A stretch of 38,603 bases of DNA from Candidatus Uhrbacteria bacterium. GTDB lineage: Bacteria; Patescibacteriota; Patescibacteriia; UBA9934. The DNA lies in the NCBI GenBank assembly GCA_030688135.1, contig JAUYIW010000029.1, positions 1 through 38,603 of the forward strand, in the 5' to 3' direction. The translations under genes were made by a program, and so were the position numbers. A model generated the notes under the pieces. It ran no database searches, had not been told where the DNA came from, and saw only the letters and a program-made list of their open reading frames with translations. This document shows positions 23,388-31,782 of the stretch, one piece after another. Positions within the stretch are counted from its first letter, which is position 1, and every line of letters starts with the position of its first letter.

Positions 23388-23912
23388 TTAAGCCTTTCCT
23401 AGTGTCTGTTCACCAGCCTGCCATTGTACTGGGCATAGGTCTCCGCTTTGAAGAGCTTCAAGTACTCTAAGCGTTTCTGTTACAGATCGGCCAACCGACC
23501 CCCAGGAAACTAGGCAATACTTAATGGCACCATCTGGATCAATAATGAATAGTCCTCGCTCTGCAGAGCCATCTTCAGCGTTAAGCACCTGATATGCTTT
23601 TGATATCTCCTGAGTTGTATCTGCAATAACCGGGTATTTAACTTCTGGTAAGTCACTTTCAAACCAGTTTTTGTGTGACCATTCAGAATCAGTAGAAACT
23701 GCAATAATTTCTGCACCGAGCTCACTAAATTTAGCCTGATGTTTGGCAAATTCTCGAATCTCAGTTGGGCACACAAAAGTGAAATCTCGTGGATAGAAGA
23801 AAAGAACTACCCATTTACCGCTGTATTCGTTAAGGCTAATCTTTTTAAAGTCATTGTTTTGATAGGCTGTAGCGCGTTCAAACGCAGGTGCCTTGGTTCC
23901 AATTTGAATCAT
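23388..23912 (-). CDS. Typical 2-Cys peroxiredoxin (AhpC/Prx1 type)
   Basis: 174 residues. It reduces hydrogen peroxide and organic peroxides. The peroxidatic Cys48 lies in YPRDFTFVCPTE and the resolving Cys160 in SGDLCPVQW, the standard 2-Cys layout. Active-site context (GKWVVLFFYP, AVSTDSEWSHKNW) is conserved. The C-terminal YF helix of eukaryotic enzymes is lacking. No AhpF is nearby, so reduction may come from a thioredoxin or glutaredoxin such as the one at 21160. It forms an oxidative-stress pair with the superoxide dismutase immediately upstream on the same strand. Confidence 0.93.
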   Translation of the reverse strand: MIQIGTKAPAFERATAYQNNDFKKISLNEYSGKWVVLFFYPRDFTFVCPTEIREFAKHQAKFSELGAEIIAVSTDSEWSHKNWFESDLPEVKYPVIADTTQEISKAYQVLNAEDGSAERGLFIIDPDGAIKYCLVSWGSVGRSVTETLRVLEALQSGDLCPVQWQAGEQTLGKA

Positions 23913-23975
23913 ATCTTTAGGGTTTATGGATTAGGTTATGAGTCTTTGGTGGTCTCTTTTGGCCACCCTTGTGAA

Positions 23976-24599
23976 TTATCTGGAGATGTTACTCCATTTT
24001 TCGTAAAGGGAGTTTACGCGCTCCCAGTCTAGATTTTTAAAGAAGTCGGCTATGTAAGCCTTGCGATCTGATCCATAGTCGATAAAATATGCGTGCTCGT
24101 AAACATCGAGTACAAGAATAGGCAAACATCCCCAAACCGCACCAGAGTCGTGTGAGTCGCAACCGTAAACTTTTAATCTACTAAGTTGAACATCCCAAGC
24201 CAGTACAACCCAGCCTCGCATTGCCATACCGCTTTCGGTGAAAAAGTTTATAAAGCTTTCAATTGATCCCCATTTTTCTACAATGGCTTGAGTTAGTAAA
24301 TTATCAGGTATAGATCCGTCTCCTCCAAGCGCCTCAAAGTAATATTCATGAAGGTAAACCCCGTTGGTGGCAAAAGTTTCACCGCTACGTAGTGATCTCA
24401 ATTCAGAGTATGTCTGATTTCCTGTCAATTTAGTTTCTCCTTTTGCAAATTTAGCTAATTCGATGCCAATTTCTTTCATTTTAGCAACATAACCGGCGTA
24501 CAGTTTATCGTGGTGAATCTCGATCGTTCTTTTTGATATTCCGGCAAGCTCATTATCGAAAGGTAATTCCTTTGCCTCATATTCGCTTAATTTTGGCAT
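23976..24599 (-). CDS. Fe/Mn superoxide dismutase
   Basis: 207 residues. It converts superoxide to oxygen and peroxide. Metal ligands appear as His29 in TIEIHHDKLYAG, His in VYLHEYYFEALGG, and Asp and His in LVLDVYEHAYFIDYGSDRKA. The second helix is divergent: the usual NHxxYW is LHEYYF. Metal preference is not resolved. It has no signal peptide. The peroxiredoxin follows 63 nt downstream, so the product peroxide would be removed by the next gene. The start is ATG 24599, without a ribosome site. Confidence 0.93.
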   Translation of the reverse strand: MPKLSEYEAKELPFDNELAGISKRTIEIHHDKLYAGYVAKMKEIGIELAKFAKGETKLTGNQTYSELRSLRSGETFATNGVYLHEYYFEALGGDGSIPDNLLTQAIVEKWGSIESFINFFTESGMAMRGWVVLAWDVQLSRLKVYGCDSHDSGAVWGCLPILVLDVYEHAYFIDYGSDRKAYIADFFKNLDWERVNSLYEKWSNISR

Positions 24600-24668
24600 A
24601 TATTCGTTTAAATTAATGGTTTTATCAAGATTGTAGTATACTACGCAAATCAGAGACTTGCAAAAAGC

Positions 24669-25859
24669 ATGGAAATAAGCAAAAATGCATCTGTAAACAA
24701 AAAAACTATGAATACACCAAAGAAAGTTTTAGCAATCAGCGTCTTGGCCGTAGCAGCAATAATTGTGCTTTATGGCATTCGGTCAGTTAGACTTGGCAAT
24801 CTTAATTTAACCCTTCGAGGCGATGAGCTTGTCGATGGACTGCTTGTAGAACAAGAAAAAGCCGGTGGAGAAAGCTATTTAGTTCCACCTAATGAAATAT
24901 ATGACTCTGGACTTAGCGCAGAAGATATCCCAGCGATCGATGATCCAAAATTTGTGTCAGTAACGGCCGCAGATGACGTTCTAGCTGATGCTGTTTCTGG
25001 AATAGATATTGACGTTAACGGTGAGCATAGATTTTATCCATATCAAATCTTAAACTGGCATCATGTAGTAAACGATGACTTCGGTGGTCAAAAACTTGCG
25101 ATTACATATTGTCCATTTTGTCGAAGCGCGGTTGTGTATGAAAGGGTGTTGGGTGAAACTGAACTTTTGTTTGAAGCATCTGGAAAAGTTTATAATAATA
25201 ACTTCCTAATTTCAGACAGAGAAACTGGCAGTCTTTGGAGTCAAATGAGAGGAATCGGAGTTGTTGGCGAAAAAGTTGGCGAAACATTAACAACCTATCC
25301 GTCGATTGTAATGACTTGGGCAGCATGGAAGGCGCTTTATCCAAATGGGGAAGTGCTGTCAACAGACACTGGATATGCACGCGACTACACGCATCATCCT
25401 TATGTTGATTATGACATGTCAGACCTTATTTATTTCCCGCTAAATGCTACTTCAACTAATCTAACCCAAAAGTGGCTGGTAAATGGATTTAGCGATTCTG
25501 AATCTGGCGAACATATTGCATTCTCGAACAATATATTGAGTGGTTTTGGCGCTGCAAACGAAACTGTAGGAACTAAGGAAATTACTGCGTTATATGATTT
25601 TGAAACAGGTGCAATCAGAGTTTTTGACCGAAAAGTAGGCGACCAAGTGCTTTCGCTCAAATATGACTTTGAATTAGATGAAATCACTGACCTGGAAACG
25701 GGTTCGGTATGGAGCGCGTCTGGTTATGCTATATCTGGAGAATTGCAGGGAACACAGCTCGCAGAGCTTTATGCCCCAGAATCATTCTGGCTCTGTTGGT
25801 ATGCAGCGCATCCTAATACCACGGTTAGCGGACTAGCGACCGATGGAGGATTGAAATAG
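24669..25859 (+). CDS. DUF3179 domain protein with N-terminal membrane anchor
   Basis: 396 residues. A hydrophobic helix at about 20-40 (VLAISVLAVAAIIVLYGIRS) anchors or exports it. The rest matches DUF3179: SYLVPPNEIYDSGLSAEDIP, FYPYQILNWHHVVNDDFGGQ, the CxxC segment ITYCPFCRSAVVYER, then ETGSLWSQMRG and TDTGYARDYTHHPY. The CPFC pair and the clustered His suggest a metal- or redox-linked role outside the cytoplasm, but the function is unknown. It faces the superoxide dismutase gene divergently and is followed closely by rsmI. Confidence 0.88.
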   Translation: MEISKNASVNKKTMNTPKKVLAISVLAVAAIIVLYGIRSVRLGNLNLTLRGDELVDGLLVEQEKAGGESYLVPPNEIYDSGLSAEDIPAIDDPKFVSVTAADDVLADAVSGIDIDVNGEHRFYPYQILNWHHVVNDDFGGQKLAITYCPFCRSAVVYERVLGETELLFEASGKVYNNNFLISDRETGSLWSQMRGIGVVGEKVGETLTTYPSIVMTWAAWKALYPNGEVLSTDTGYARDYTHHPYVDYDMSDLIYFPLNATSTNLTQKWLVNGFSDSESGEHIAFSNNILSGFGAANETVGTKEITALYDFETGAIRVFDRKVGDQVLSLKYDFELDEITDLETGSVWSASGYAISGELQGTQLAELYAPESFWLCWYAAHPNTTVSGLATDGGLK

Positions 25860-25876
25860 TTAATATTTTGGAGGAT

Positions 25877-26563
25877 ATGGAAAATGGAGTACTCTACATT
25901 GTTGCCACGCCTATTGGAAATGTGGAAGATTTGTCGCCCCGAGCAAAACGAACGCTCGATGAGGTTGATCTTGTATTATGCGAAGATACGCGTGTGAGCT
26001 CGAAACTTTTTTCAAAGCTTGGAATAAATACGCCTCGCGAGTCTTTTCACCAACATACCGAGCGGGAAAAACTTAGTAGATTCGTGGATCGGCTTTTGTC
26101 AGGCGAAAACATGGCGTTAGTTTCTGACGCAGGAACTCCTACGATTTCTGATCCTGGAGGCAAATTAGTAGCGGAAGCAGCGGCATCCAACATAAAAGTA
26201 GTTCCAATCCCTGGTCCAAGTGCACTTATAACTGCACTTTCGGCAAGCGGATTTCCATCTGACGAATTTACTTTTCTTGGATTTGCGCCAAATAAAAAAG
26301 GACGGAATAAGTTTTTTGCAAATCTGGCTTTGATTGAACGAACCATAGCAATTTACGAATCAAAGCACAGAATTATAAAAACTCTCGAGGCCTTGCCACA
26401 AGATAGGCGAATTGTTGTTGCACGCGAGTTAACGAAAATGCACGAAACGATTTACCGAGGACTTCCAGCAGATGTAATCAAACAAATCGAATCAACCAGC
26501 GCAAAAGGTGAGTTTGTGATTATACTTGCGCCTATAAGCCATGAGCTAAAAGCTATAAGCTAA
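25877..26563 (+). CDS. rsmI: 16S rRNA (cytidine-1402 2'-O)-methyltransferase RsmI
   Basis: 228 residues from ATG 25877. RsmI methylates the ribose of C1402 at the decoding centre. Visible are the family start GVLYIVATPIGNVEDLSPRA, LVLCEDTRVSSKLFSKLGI, the SAM loop ALVSDAGTPTISDPGGKL, IPGPSALITALSASGF and DEFTFLGFAPNKKGR. GGAGG lies only two bases before this ATG, and a TTG at 25868 is the alternative start. The C-terminal helical domain is short. The metG start is two bases after the stop. Confidence 0.92.
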   Translation: MENGVLYIVATPIGNVEDLSPRAKRTLDEVDLVLCEDTRVSSKLFSKLGINTPRESFHQHTEREKLSRFVDRLLSGENMALVSDAGTPTISDPGGKLVAEAAASNIKVVPIPGPSALITALSASGFPSDEFTFLGFAPNKKGRNKFFANLALIERTIAIYESKHRIIKTLEALPQDRRIVVARELTKMHETIYRGLPADVIKQIESTSAKGEFVIILAPISHELKAIS

Positions 26564-26565
26564 CT

Positions 26566-28023
26566 ATGTCACGCTTCTACATTACTACCGCAATTCCATA
26601 CGTAAACGCTTCTCCACACGTTGGACACGCTCTTGAGATGTTACAAACCGATGCAACTGCGCGTTTTTGGCGATCAAAATTAGGTGAAGCCAATGTAAGA
26701 GCTCTTACAGGAACCGATGAAAACAGCTTAAAGAACGTTAGGGCTGCCGAAGTAATAGGCGAGGATGTCTCATCTTTTGTAGAACGCCATGCTGAAGAGT
26801 ACAAGGATCTAGGTTCGCTTCTAAATCTATCGTTTGATGATTTCCTTCGCACAAGAGAAGATCGTCATATTAAAGGAGCACAAAAACTTTGGGAAGCGTG
26901 TGACCCCGATGACATTTACAAAAAGACTTATAAAGGACTGTACTGCGTAGGCTGTGAGCAATTTTATACCGAAAAGGAATGTCCAGATGGCTTTTGTCCA
27001 GAGCACAAGACTGAGCTCGAAGTAATCGAAGAAGAGAATTACTTTTTTAAACTTTCAAAATATCAAAAACAGTTAGAGGATTTAATTGAATCTGATGTTT
27101 TAAAAATCGTCCCACGTTCTCGCAAAAATGAAGTTTTAAGTTTTATTAAAGGCGGGCTTGAAGATTTTTCAATATCACGCTCGCAAGAACGCGCCCGTAA
27201 TTGGGGTGTTCCAGTTCCGGCAGATGAAGGTCAGGTTATGTATGTTTGGTTTGATGCGCTCAGTAACTACATAACAGCACTTGATTACGAGGGCGACGGA
27301 GACTTGTACAAAAACTTTTGGCTAAACGATGATTCAACAAAGGTTCATGTAATAGGGAAGGGAATTTTGCGATTTCATGCAGTTTATTGGCCAGCTATGC
27401 TTCTTTCAGCTGGCGTACCACTGCCAAATGAGATTTTTGTTCATGGCTATGTTACTGCCGAAGGCGAGAAGATGAGTAAATCAATTGGGAACGTAATAAA
27501 TCCGAAAGAATTGGTTCAAGAATATGGAGTTGATGCTGTAAGATATTTTTTCCTGCGAGAGATTCCGTCTCATGGTGATGGCGACTTTTCAAAAGATCGA
27601 ATGGAAGAGCGCTACGCAGAACTTGCAAATCAACTTGGAAATTTAGTTGGACGCATAGCAACAATGAGCAATAAATATTTTGAAGGTGAGTTAGACAGGC
27701 CTGAAATGGAATTTTCTGAAACTTATCATAAGCTTGATGCCGCAATGAGCGATTATGATTATAAAAAATACATCGACACAGTATTTGAGATTGTTGCAAA
27801 TGCAAATGAAATGACCGACAAAGAAGCGCCATTCAAACTTGTAAAAATAGATCCAGACAAAGCAAAGCGCGTTTTGTCTCAGCTAGCACAAATGATTCGC
27901 GTAATTGCTAACGCCCTGCTTCCAATCATGCCAGATGCTTCAACGGAAATTCTACGTCGCTATGAGGGCGACAAGATTTTGATTGGAGACGCACTATTCC
28001 CAAGACGGGATGGAACTAAATAA
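26566..28023 (+). CDS. metG: Methionyl-tRNA synthetase
   Basis: 485 residues, class I. The HIGH motif is present as PHVGHA in TAIPYVNASPHVGHALEM and KMSKS in GEKMSKSIGN. The CP domain has one zinc-knuckle-like cluster (CVGCEQFYTEKECPDGFCPE followed by H). The anticodon-binding domain follows from about 360. The C-terminal EMAP-like tRNA-binding domain of longer MetRS is absent, as in short bacterial forms. Starts two bases after rsmI with no ribosome site. Confidence 0.95.
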   Translation: MSRFYITTAIPYVNASPHVGHALEMLQTDATARFWRSKLGEANVRALTGTDENSLKNVRAAEVIGEDVSSFVERHAEEYKDLGSLLNLSFDDFLRTREDRHIKGAQKLWEACDPDDIYKKTYKGLYCVGCEQFYTEKECPDGFCPEHKTELEVIEEENYFFKLSKYQKQLEDLIESDVLKIVPRSRKNEVLSFIKGGLEDFSISRSQERARNWGVPVPADEGQVMYVWFDALSNYITALDYEGDGDLYKNFWLNDDSTKVHVIGKGILRFHAVYWPAMLLSAGVPLPNEIFVHGYVTAEGEKMSKSIGNVINPKELVQEYGVDAVRYFFLREIPSHGDGDFSKDRMEERYAELANQLGNLVGRIATMSNKYFEGELDRPEMEFSETYHKLDAAMSDYDYKKYIDTVFEIVANANEMTDKEAPFKLVKIDPDKAKRVLSQLAQMIRVIANALLPIMPDASTEILRRYEGDKILIGDALFPRRDGTK

Positions 28024-28032
28024 GCATTCTAA

Positions 28033-28054
28033 TGCAAATGCAATTCTATTTGCA
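28033..28054. repeat. Short inverted repeat between metG and cvpA
   Basis: TGCAAAT and ATTTGCA are separated by eight bases, with GCAAATGC occurring in both halves. It may be a weak terminator or regulator site. Confidence 0.35.
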
Positions 28055-28148
28055 AATGCGAATCAGATTGCAACAACTCTTAAATGCACTGAAAATTATA
28101 ATCTTTCCCCCGTTGCAACCAATAATTAGAATTTAGTATTTACGTAAT

Positions 28149-28649
28149 ATGGATTTCTCCTACATAGACATCGGGCTACTCGCAATTGTAGTTCTTTTCC
28201 TATTGAACGGATTAAGAAATGGATTCATACGTGCGGCCGGAAATCTAATTGGTGCTGTTATTGGAGTAATAGGCTCATGGTATGTAATGGTTTGGCTACA
28301 AGATAACTACTCGATTTTTAGCCATCCAATGTGGGCTGTAATCATTTTTGTTGGACTAATAATGGCGATGAGCAAAATTGTAGGATTTATTGTAGATATG
28401 ATAGATGAAGCTTGGAAACTTATTACAATAATACCTTTCTTAAAATCAATAAATAAGCTACTTGGAGGAATACTTGGATTATTTGAGGGTATTCTAATGA
28501 TTGCGGCGATCGCTTATTTTGCTGGATATTATTTTGCTGAAACTCAAATTGGAGTAGCACTTCTTGGTTCGCCAATAATTAGCTGGCTTGGGTTTGTTAT
28601 AAAGATAGTCGCGTGGTTAACTCCTAAAGTAGCCGTGATTACTTCATAA
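28149..28649 (+). CDS. CvpA family membrane protein
   Basis: 166 residues with four predicted helices. The opening DIGLLAIVVLFLLNGLRNGF and RAAGNLIGAVIGVIGSWYVM match the CvpA family, first linked to colicin V production and now seen in envelope and stress genes. The substrate and role are unknown. It is followed after two bases by the TatD gene. Confidence 0.85.
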   Translation: MDFSYIDIGLLAIVVLFLLNGLRNGFIRAAGNLIGAVIGVIGSWYVMVWLQDNYSIFSHPMWAVIIFVGLIMAMSKIVGFIVDMIDEAWKLITIIPFLKSINKLLGGILGLFEGILMIAAIAYFAGYYFAETQIGVALLGSPIISWLGFVIKIVAWLTPKVAVITS

Positions 28650-28651
28650 TT

Positions 28652-29515
28652 ATGAAATTCAGACTTATCGATACTCATACGCATGCGCATTTTCAAGCGT
28701 ATAGCAAAGACATGGACGAAGTTGTTAATCGTGCGCTCGATGAGGGAACGGCCATGATTACGGTTGGAACACAGTCAACAACAAGCAGAAAAGGAATTGA
28801 GCTCGCAGAGCGTTATGATGGCGTTTGGGCAACAATTGGACTTCATCCAAGCCACCTACACAAGCAGGAATTTTTTGACGACAATGAACTTCCGCCTGAA
28901 AAAAGAGTGACCGGTAAAATCAAAACTCGCGCTGAATGGTTCGATGCTGATGAATACAGAAAGCTAGCAGAGCACCCTAAAGTCGTAGCAATAGGCGAGT
29001 TTGGGCTTGATTATTTTAGACTGCCTCCAAATGTTGACCGTGAGCAAATGATTGCTGATCAAAAAACTTCAGTTGAGGCTCAACTTCGATTTGCTACCGA
29101 AGTGAACAAACCAGTTATTATCCATAGCAGAGACGCTCATGAAGATCAATTTGAAATACTAAAAAAGGCGCTAGATCGTGGAGACATACCTGAACTTGGA
29201 GTTATTCATTGCTTTACCGGCAGTGCAGAAGATGCAGCGCGGTACAAAGCGATTGGATTTTTGGTTTCTATTGGTGGGATTGTTACATTCTCAAAAGGAT
29301 TACAAGCCACAGTAAAAGACATCCCGCTCGAGCAAATAATGCTCGAAACCGATGCGCCGTATTTAAGTCCCGAACCAAAACGTGGAAAACGAAACGAACC
29401 AAGCTACGTTAAATATGTGGCAGAAAAAATCGCAGAGATTAAGGGCGTTAGCTTCGAGGAGGTTGCAGAGACTACTACAAATAACGCAATGAACTTATTT
29501 AAACTCAAAGTGTAG
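28652..29515 (+). CDS. TatD family metal-dependent hydrolase (DNase/exonuclease)
   Basis: 287 residues. The amidohydrolase barrel shows metal ligands in LIDTHTHAHFQAYSKDMDEV, the Glu in VAIGEFGLDYFRL, His in VIIHSRDAHED and GVIHCFTGSAEDA, and the Asp in LETDAPYLSPEPKRGKRNEP. TatD enzymes degrade DNA 3' ends and act in repair. An insertion (about residues 66-95, including FFDDNELPPEKRVTGKIKTR) is longer than in E. coli TatD. It is probably the last gene of the metG-cvpA group; three RNA units follow. Confidence 0.93.
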   Translation: MKFRLIDTHTHAHFQAYSKDMDEVVNRALDEGTAMITVGTQSTTSRKGIELAERYDGVWATIGLHPSHLHKQEFFDDNELPPEKRVTGKIKTRAEWFDADEYRKLAEHPKVVAIGEFGLDYFRLPPNVDREQMIADQKTSVEAQLRFATEVNKPVIIHSRDAHEDQFEILKKALDRGDIPELGVIHCFTGSAEDAARYKAIGFLVSIGGIVTFSKGLQATVKDIPLEQIMLETDAPYLSPEPKRGKRNEPSYVKYVAEKIAEIKGVSFEEVAETTTNNAMNLFKLKV

Positions 29516-29521
29516 GTAGCG

Positions 29522-29550
29522 TTGAATCAAAGCAAGATTGGTGATATAAA
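29522..29550 (+). promoter_or_regulatory. Promoter of structured RNA 1
   Basis: TTGAAT at 29522-29527, 17-nt spacer, TATAAA at 29545-29550. Transcription should start at about 29557, exactly at the first strand of the closing stem. Confidence 0.75.
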
Positions 29551-29555
29551 GATTC

Positions 29556-29749
29556 TGCGGTGGACCATTGGTCTAAGAAACGTTGATGCGCAAACGTTAA
29601 GACGACTGTCTCCGGTCTTTGAGCGCTCGGAGCTTGCGGCAGGATTGTGGGGTCTTGCACACGCAAAGGACAGTAGATTAAGGCAGTTTCAGCTGTCTTG
29701 GGTCCACCGCACCTTCTTACCGCCACATTCGTGAGGCGGTACTTTCTTT
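29556..29749 (+). ncRNA. Structured RNA 1, unassigned family
   Basis: A perfect 11-bp closing stem joins TGCGGTGGACC (29556-29566) and GGTCCACCGCA (29701-29711). Between them several hairpins can form: GTCT/AGAC with AACGTT/AACGTT, CTCCG/CGGAG, GTCTTGC/GCAAAGGAC with loop ACAC, and GACAG/CTGTC. This looks like a multi-branched RNA rather than a simple rod. A terminator (ACCGCC, loop, GGCGGT, then T-rich DNA) ends at about 29749. It contains no protein homology. 6S RNA is a possibility, but multiple branches argue against it. Confidence 0.7.
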
Positions 29750-29751
29750 AC

Positions 29752-29780
29752 TTGACAATATTATAAAATAATGCTTTAAT
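29752..29780 (+). promoter_or_regulatory. Promoter of structured RNA 2
   Basis: TTGACA at 29752-29757, 17-nt spacer, TTTAAT at 29775-29780. It begins only a few bases after the terminator T-run of RNA 1. Confidence 0.8.
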
Positions 29781-29786
29781 TAAGCA

Positions 29787-29956
29787 TCCATTAGTGATTC
29801 TTGCTAGTTCTAACGTACGACGTTGGTAGTAGCAGGGCAATTAAGGCGCGAGACTGGAGGGGTTTCGCTTGTTACTTGCCTGAGTGCGTAAGCTGTTCAG
29901 CGCTCGAATCACTTTGGAAACTTGCCACCCGCGTGCTCTGCGGGTGGCATTTATTT
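29787..29956 (+). ncRNA. Structured RNA 2, unassigned family
   Basis: CCATT plus AGTGATTC (29788-29800) pairs with GAATCACT and TTGG (29906-29917). Inside are CTAACGT/ACGTTGG, a long imperfect stem of AGGGCAATTAAGGCGC with GCTTGTTACTTGCCT closed by GAGAC/GTTTC, and GCTG/CAGC. The terminator is a 9-bp perfect stem GCCACCCGC/GCGGGTGGC (29924-29948) followed by T-rich DNA. Spacing of promoter, closing stem and terminator repeats the plan of RNA 1, although the sequences differ. Confidence 0.7.
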
Positions 29957-29999
29957 TTTTCTATTAAGTATTCTTTTCTTTAGACCTTAATACATTTCT

Positions 30000-30028
30000 T
30001 TGACTAAAATGTTAAAAACTGATTCAAT
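30000..30028 (+). promoter_or_regulatory. Promoter of structured RNA 3
   Basis: TTGACT at 30000-30005, 17-nt spacer, TTCAAT at 30023-30028. The -10 box is weaker than in the other two units. Confidence 0.6.
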
Positions 30029-30034
30029 GTAGTT

Positions 30035-30198
30035 GAAAAGGGGCGCGGGGGCTGCGAGTAAATTGTCCAAGCGCATGCACTAGTTACTCAATCAATTCGA
30101 TTGGTTTGGTGCCACAGCTAGTGAATGTATGAGGTATCAAGGCTTACCGCGTCCCACCCTTCTGCCGCTAGATCTCTTGATTTAGCGGTATTTCTTTT
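30035..30198 (+). ncRNA. Structured RNA 3, unassigned family
   Basis: GGGGCGCGG (30040-30048) pairs with CCGCGTCCC (30147-30155), one pair being G-U. Within, CACTAG and CTAGTG enclose a hairpin CAATC, loop AATTC, GATTG. The arrangement of closing stem, open middle and apical stem could suit 6S RNA, which I cannot confirm. A terminator follows (TGCCGCTA at 30163-30170 with TAGCGGTA ending 30190, then TTTCTTTT). There is no ORF of note. Confidence 0.7.
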
Positions 30199-30268
30199 AT
30201 AGCCGTCGTTCTTAAAGGTTAAAGTAAGCCCAACCCATACGTAACAGTAGCGCATTTTTCAAACAACC

Positions 30269-30297
30269 TTGACCAAAATCAGAGTATAGGATATACT
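30269..30297 (+). promoter_or_regulatory. Upstream promoter of the ATP synthase operon
   Basis: TTGACC at 30269-30274, 17-nt spacer, TATACT at 30292-30297. Its transcript would have a leader of about 168 nt with hairpins ATACTC/GAGTAT (about 30328-30343) and TAGACC/GGTCTA. A second TATAAT at 30458-30463, nine bases before the ATG, could give a nearly leaderless message, but it has no good -35 box. Confidence 0.65.
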
Positions 30298-30471
30298 TTT
30301 GCCGTTCTTTAAACCTATTATTGAATACTCACTTGAGTATAGAACTCGGAAAAACGAATAGATTTATTCAAAGACGTTGGTAGGAATACTAATAGCTTAA
30401 GAATAAATGTATCGAATTTATGAGTTCTAGACCAGGTGCAGTGCTCGACGATGGGTCTATAATCCATCAAC

Positions 30472-30729
30472 ATGGAAGAAAAACCTCAAAAATCGCAGTC
30501 TGACGCCTACTATTACAAGCTTGCATTTCGCATGGCGAGTGATTTTGGAGCAACGCTTGCGATACCAGCCCTAGCGGCAGCATACATTGGGGTTAAAGTT
30601 GACGAAAAATACGGCACCGAACCTTTTGCGCTTGCCATTCTACTAGTTATGGCATTCACATTTACTGCTGTATTTATTGTAAAAAAAGCAGTTTATTACG
30701 CAAAACTTTATGAACGCGGACCTAAGTAG
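30472..30729 (+). CDS. AtpI/AtpZ-like ATP synthase assembly protein
   Basis: 85 residues with two membrane helices: about 27-43 (LAIPALAAAYIGVKVDE) and 51-70 (PFALAILLVMAFTFTAVFIV). The gene matches the ATPase_gene1 (AtpZ/AtpI) family found at the head of F1Fo operons, where it helps c-ring assembly or ion supply. It overlaps atpB by 20 nt, which points to coupled translation. It is the first gene of the operon. Confidence 0.85.
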   Translation: MEEKPQKSQSDAYYYKLAFRMASDFGATLAIPALAAAYIGVKVDEKYGTEPFALAILLVMAFTFTAVFIVKKAVYYAKLYERGPK

Positions 30730-31621
30730 TGGTCAATTTAAAGAAAAGGGAATATTTCAGAAAATCGGACTTTCAATGGCTGGGATTCCTTTAGCTGCTG
30801 AACCTATTTTTAATGTGGGAGGATTCACAATTACTAATTCGATGTTGAACGCTTACATTGCTGTAGCGTTTTTTATTATCATAGCGATAGTAGCACGCTC
30901 TCGTAAATCATTGGTTCCAAAGGGTATTCACAATTTTATAGAGGCTATTATTGAAATGGCTGTGGCCGAAATCGACAAAGTAACACAGGATAAGAAGAAA
31001 ACAATGCAATTTTTGCCCCTAGTTGCAACAATCTTCTTGTTTGTACTAGTATCAAATTGGATGGGACTTATCCCTGGCACTGGCTCTATTGGTATTTGGG
31101 GCTACATGCATGGCGAACTTGAATTAATACCGCTTTTTCGTCCAGCTAGCAGTGATTTAAATATGACTCTTGCTATTGCGATTGTGGCCATTGGAGCTAC
31201 TCATCTTGCAGGACTTCGACAACTTGGCATTGTCGATCATTTTAGCAAGTTCTTTAATTTCAAAGGTATTATTCTTTCTTTCAAAAAAGGTCCAATGGAA
31301 GTTATCATTGCCGTTGTTCAGTTTTTCGTTGGACTGATTGAATTCATTTCTGAATTTGCTAAAACACTTTCACTTTCACTCCGACTGTTCGGAAATGTTT
31401 TCGCCGGAGAAGTTCTGCTTACAGTAATGCTTGGACTTTTCAGCTTTGTGCTGCCAGTTCCATTTATGTTTTTGGAAATCTTGGTTGGAATAATTCAAGC
31501 AACTGTATTTGCAATGTTGACCCTCGCTTTCTTAGTTGTAGCCACCATGAGTCATGGCGATCACGAAGAAAAGCACGAGGAGCGTGTGGGGCCCACGGCC
31601 GAGGCTTCAGTTAATGCGTAA
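30710..31621 (+). CDS. atpB: ATP synthase Fo subunit a
   Basis: 303 residues. Subunit a forms the ion half-channels. Several membrane helices are visible, with the functional region FAKTLSLSLRLFGNVFAGEV carrying the essential Arg (RLFGN), followed by VLPVPFMFLEILVGIIQATV and FAMLTLAFLVVATMSHG. The C-terminus HGDHEEKHEERVG is charged and longer than in E. coli. The start ATG 30710 lies inside the preceding gene. Confidence 0.95.
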   Translation: MNADLSSGQFKEKGIFQKIGLSMAGIPLAAEPIFNVGGFTITNSMLNAYIAVAFFIIIAIVARSRKSLVPKGIHNFIEAIIEMAVAEIDKVTQDKKKTMQFLPLVATIFLFVLVSNWMGLIPGTGSIGIWGYMHGELELIPLFRPASSDLNMTLAIAIVAIGATHLAGLRQLGIVDHFSKFFNFKGIILSFKKGPMEVIIAVVQFFVGLIEFISEFAKTLSLSLRLFGNVFAGEVLLTVMLGLFSFVLPVPFMFLEILVGIIQATVFAMLTLAFLVVATMSHGDHEEKHEERVGPTAEASVNA

Positions 31622-31782
31622 CTTACAACAAGGCTCGGCATCAGCTAGCCAGGTACCTACTGATGTACTGATTGTTACAGATATACAGATCGACAGACGT
31701 ATCAAAAACATCGCTAATCGACAATAAACCCAGTTGTCATAAATTAACAATCGTAATCTATTAATAAACTAATTATCTCTAT

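Noticed and set aside
29788..29917. tRNA gene suggested by CTCGAATC
   Set aside because: No cloverleaf, anticodon arm or acceptor stem can be drawn around it.
29505..29983. Several 60-73 codon ORFs on both strands
   Set aside because: They lie inside the structured RNA units, where stems force open frames; none looks like a protein.
30035..30198. tmRNA suggested by a GGGGCGCGG start
   Set aside because: Far too short, no tRNA-like 3' end and no tag reading frame.
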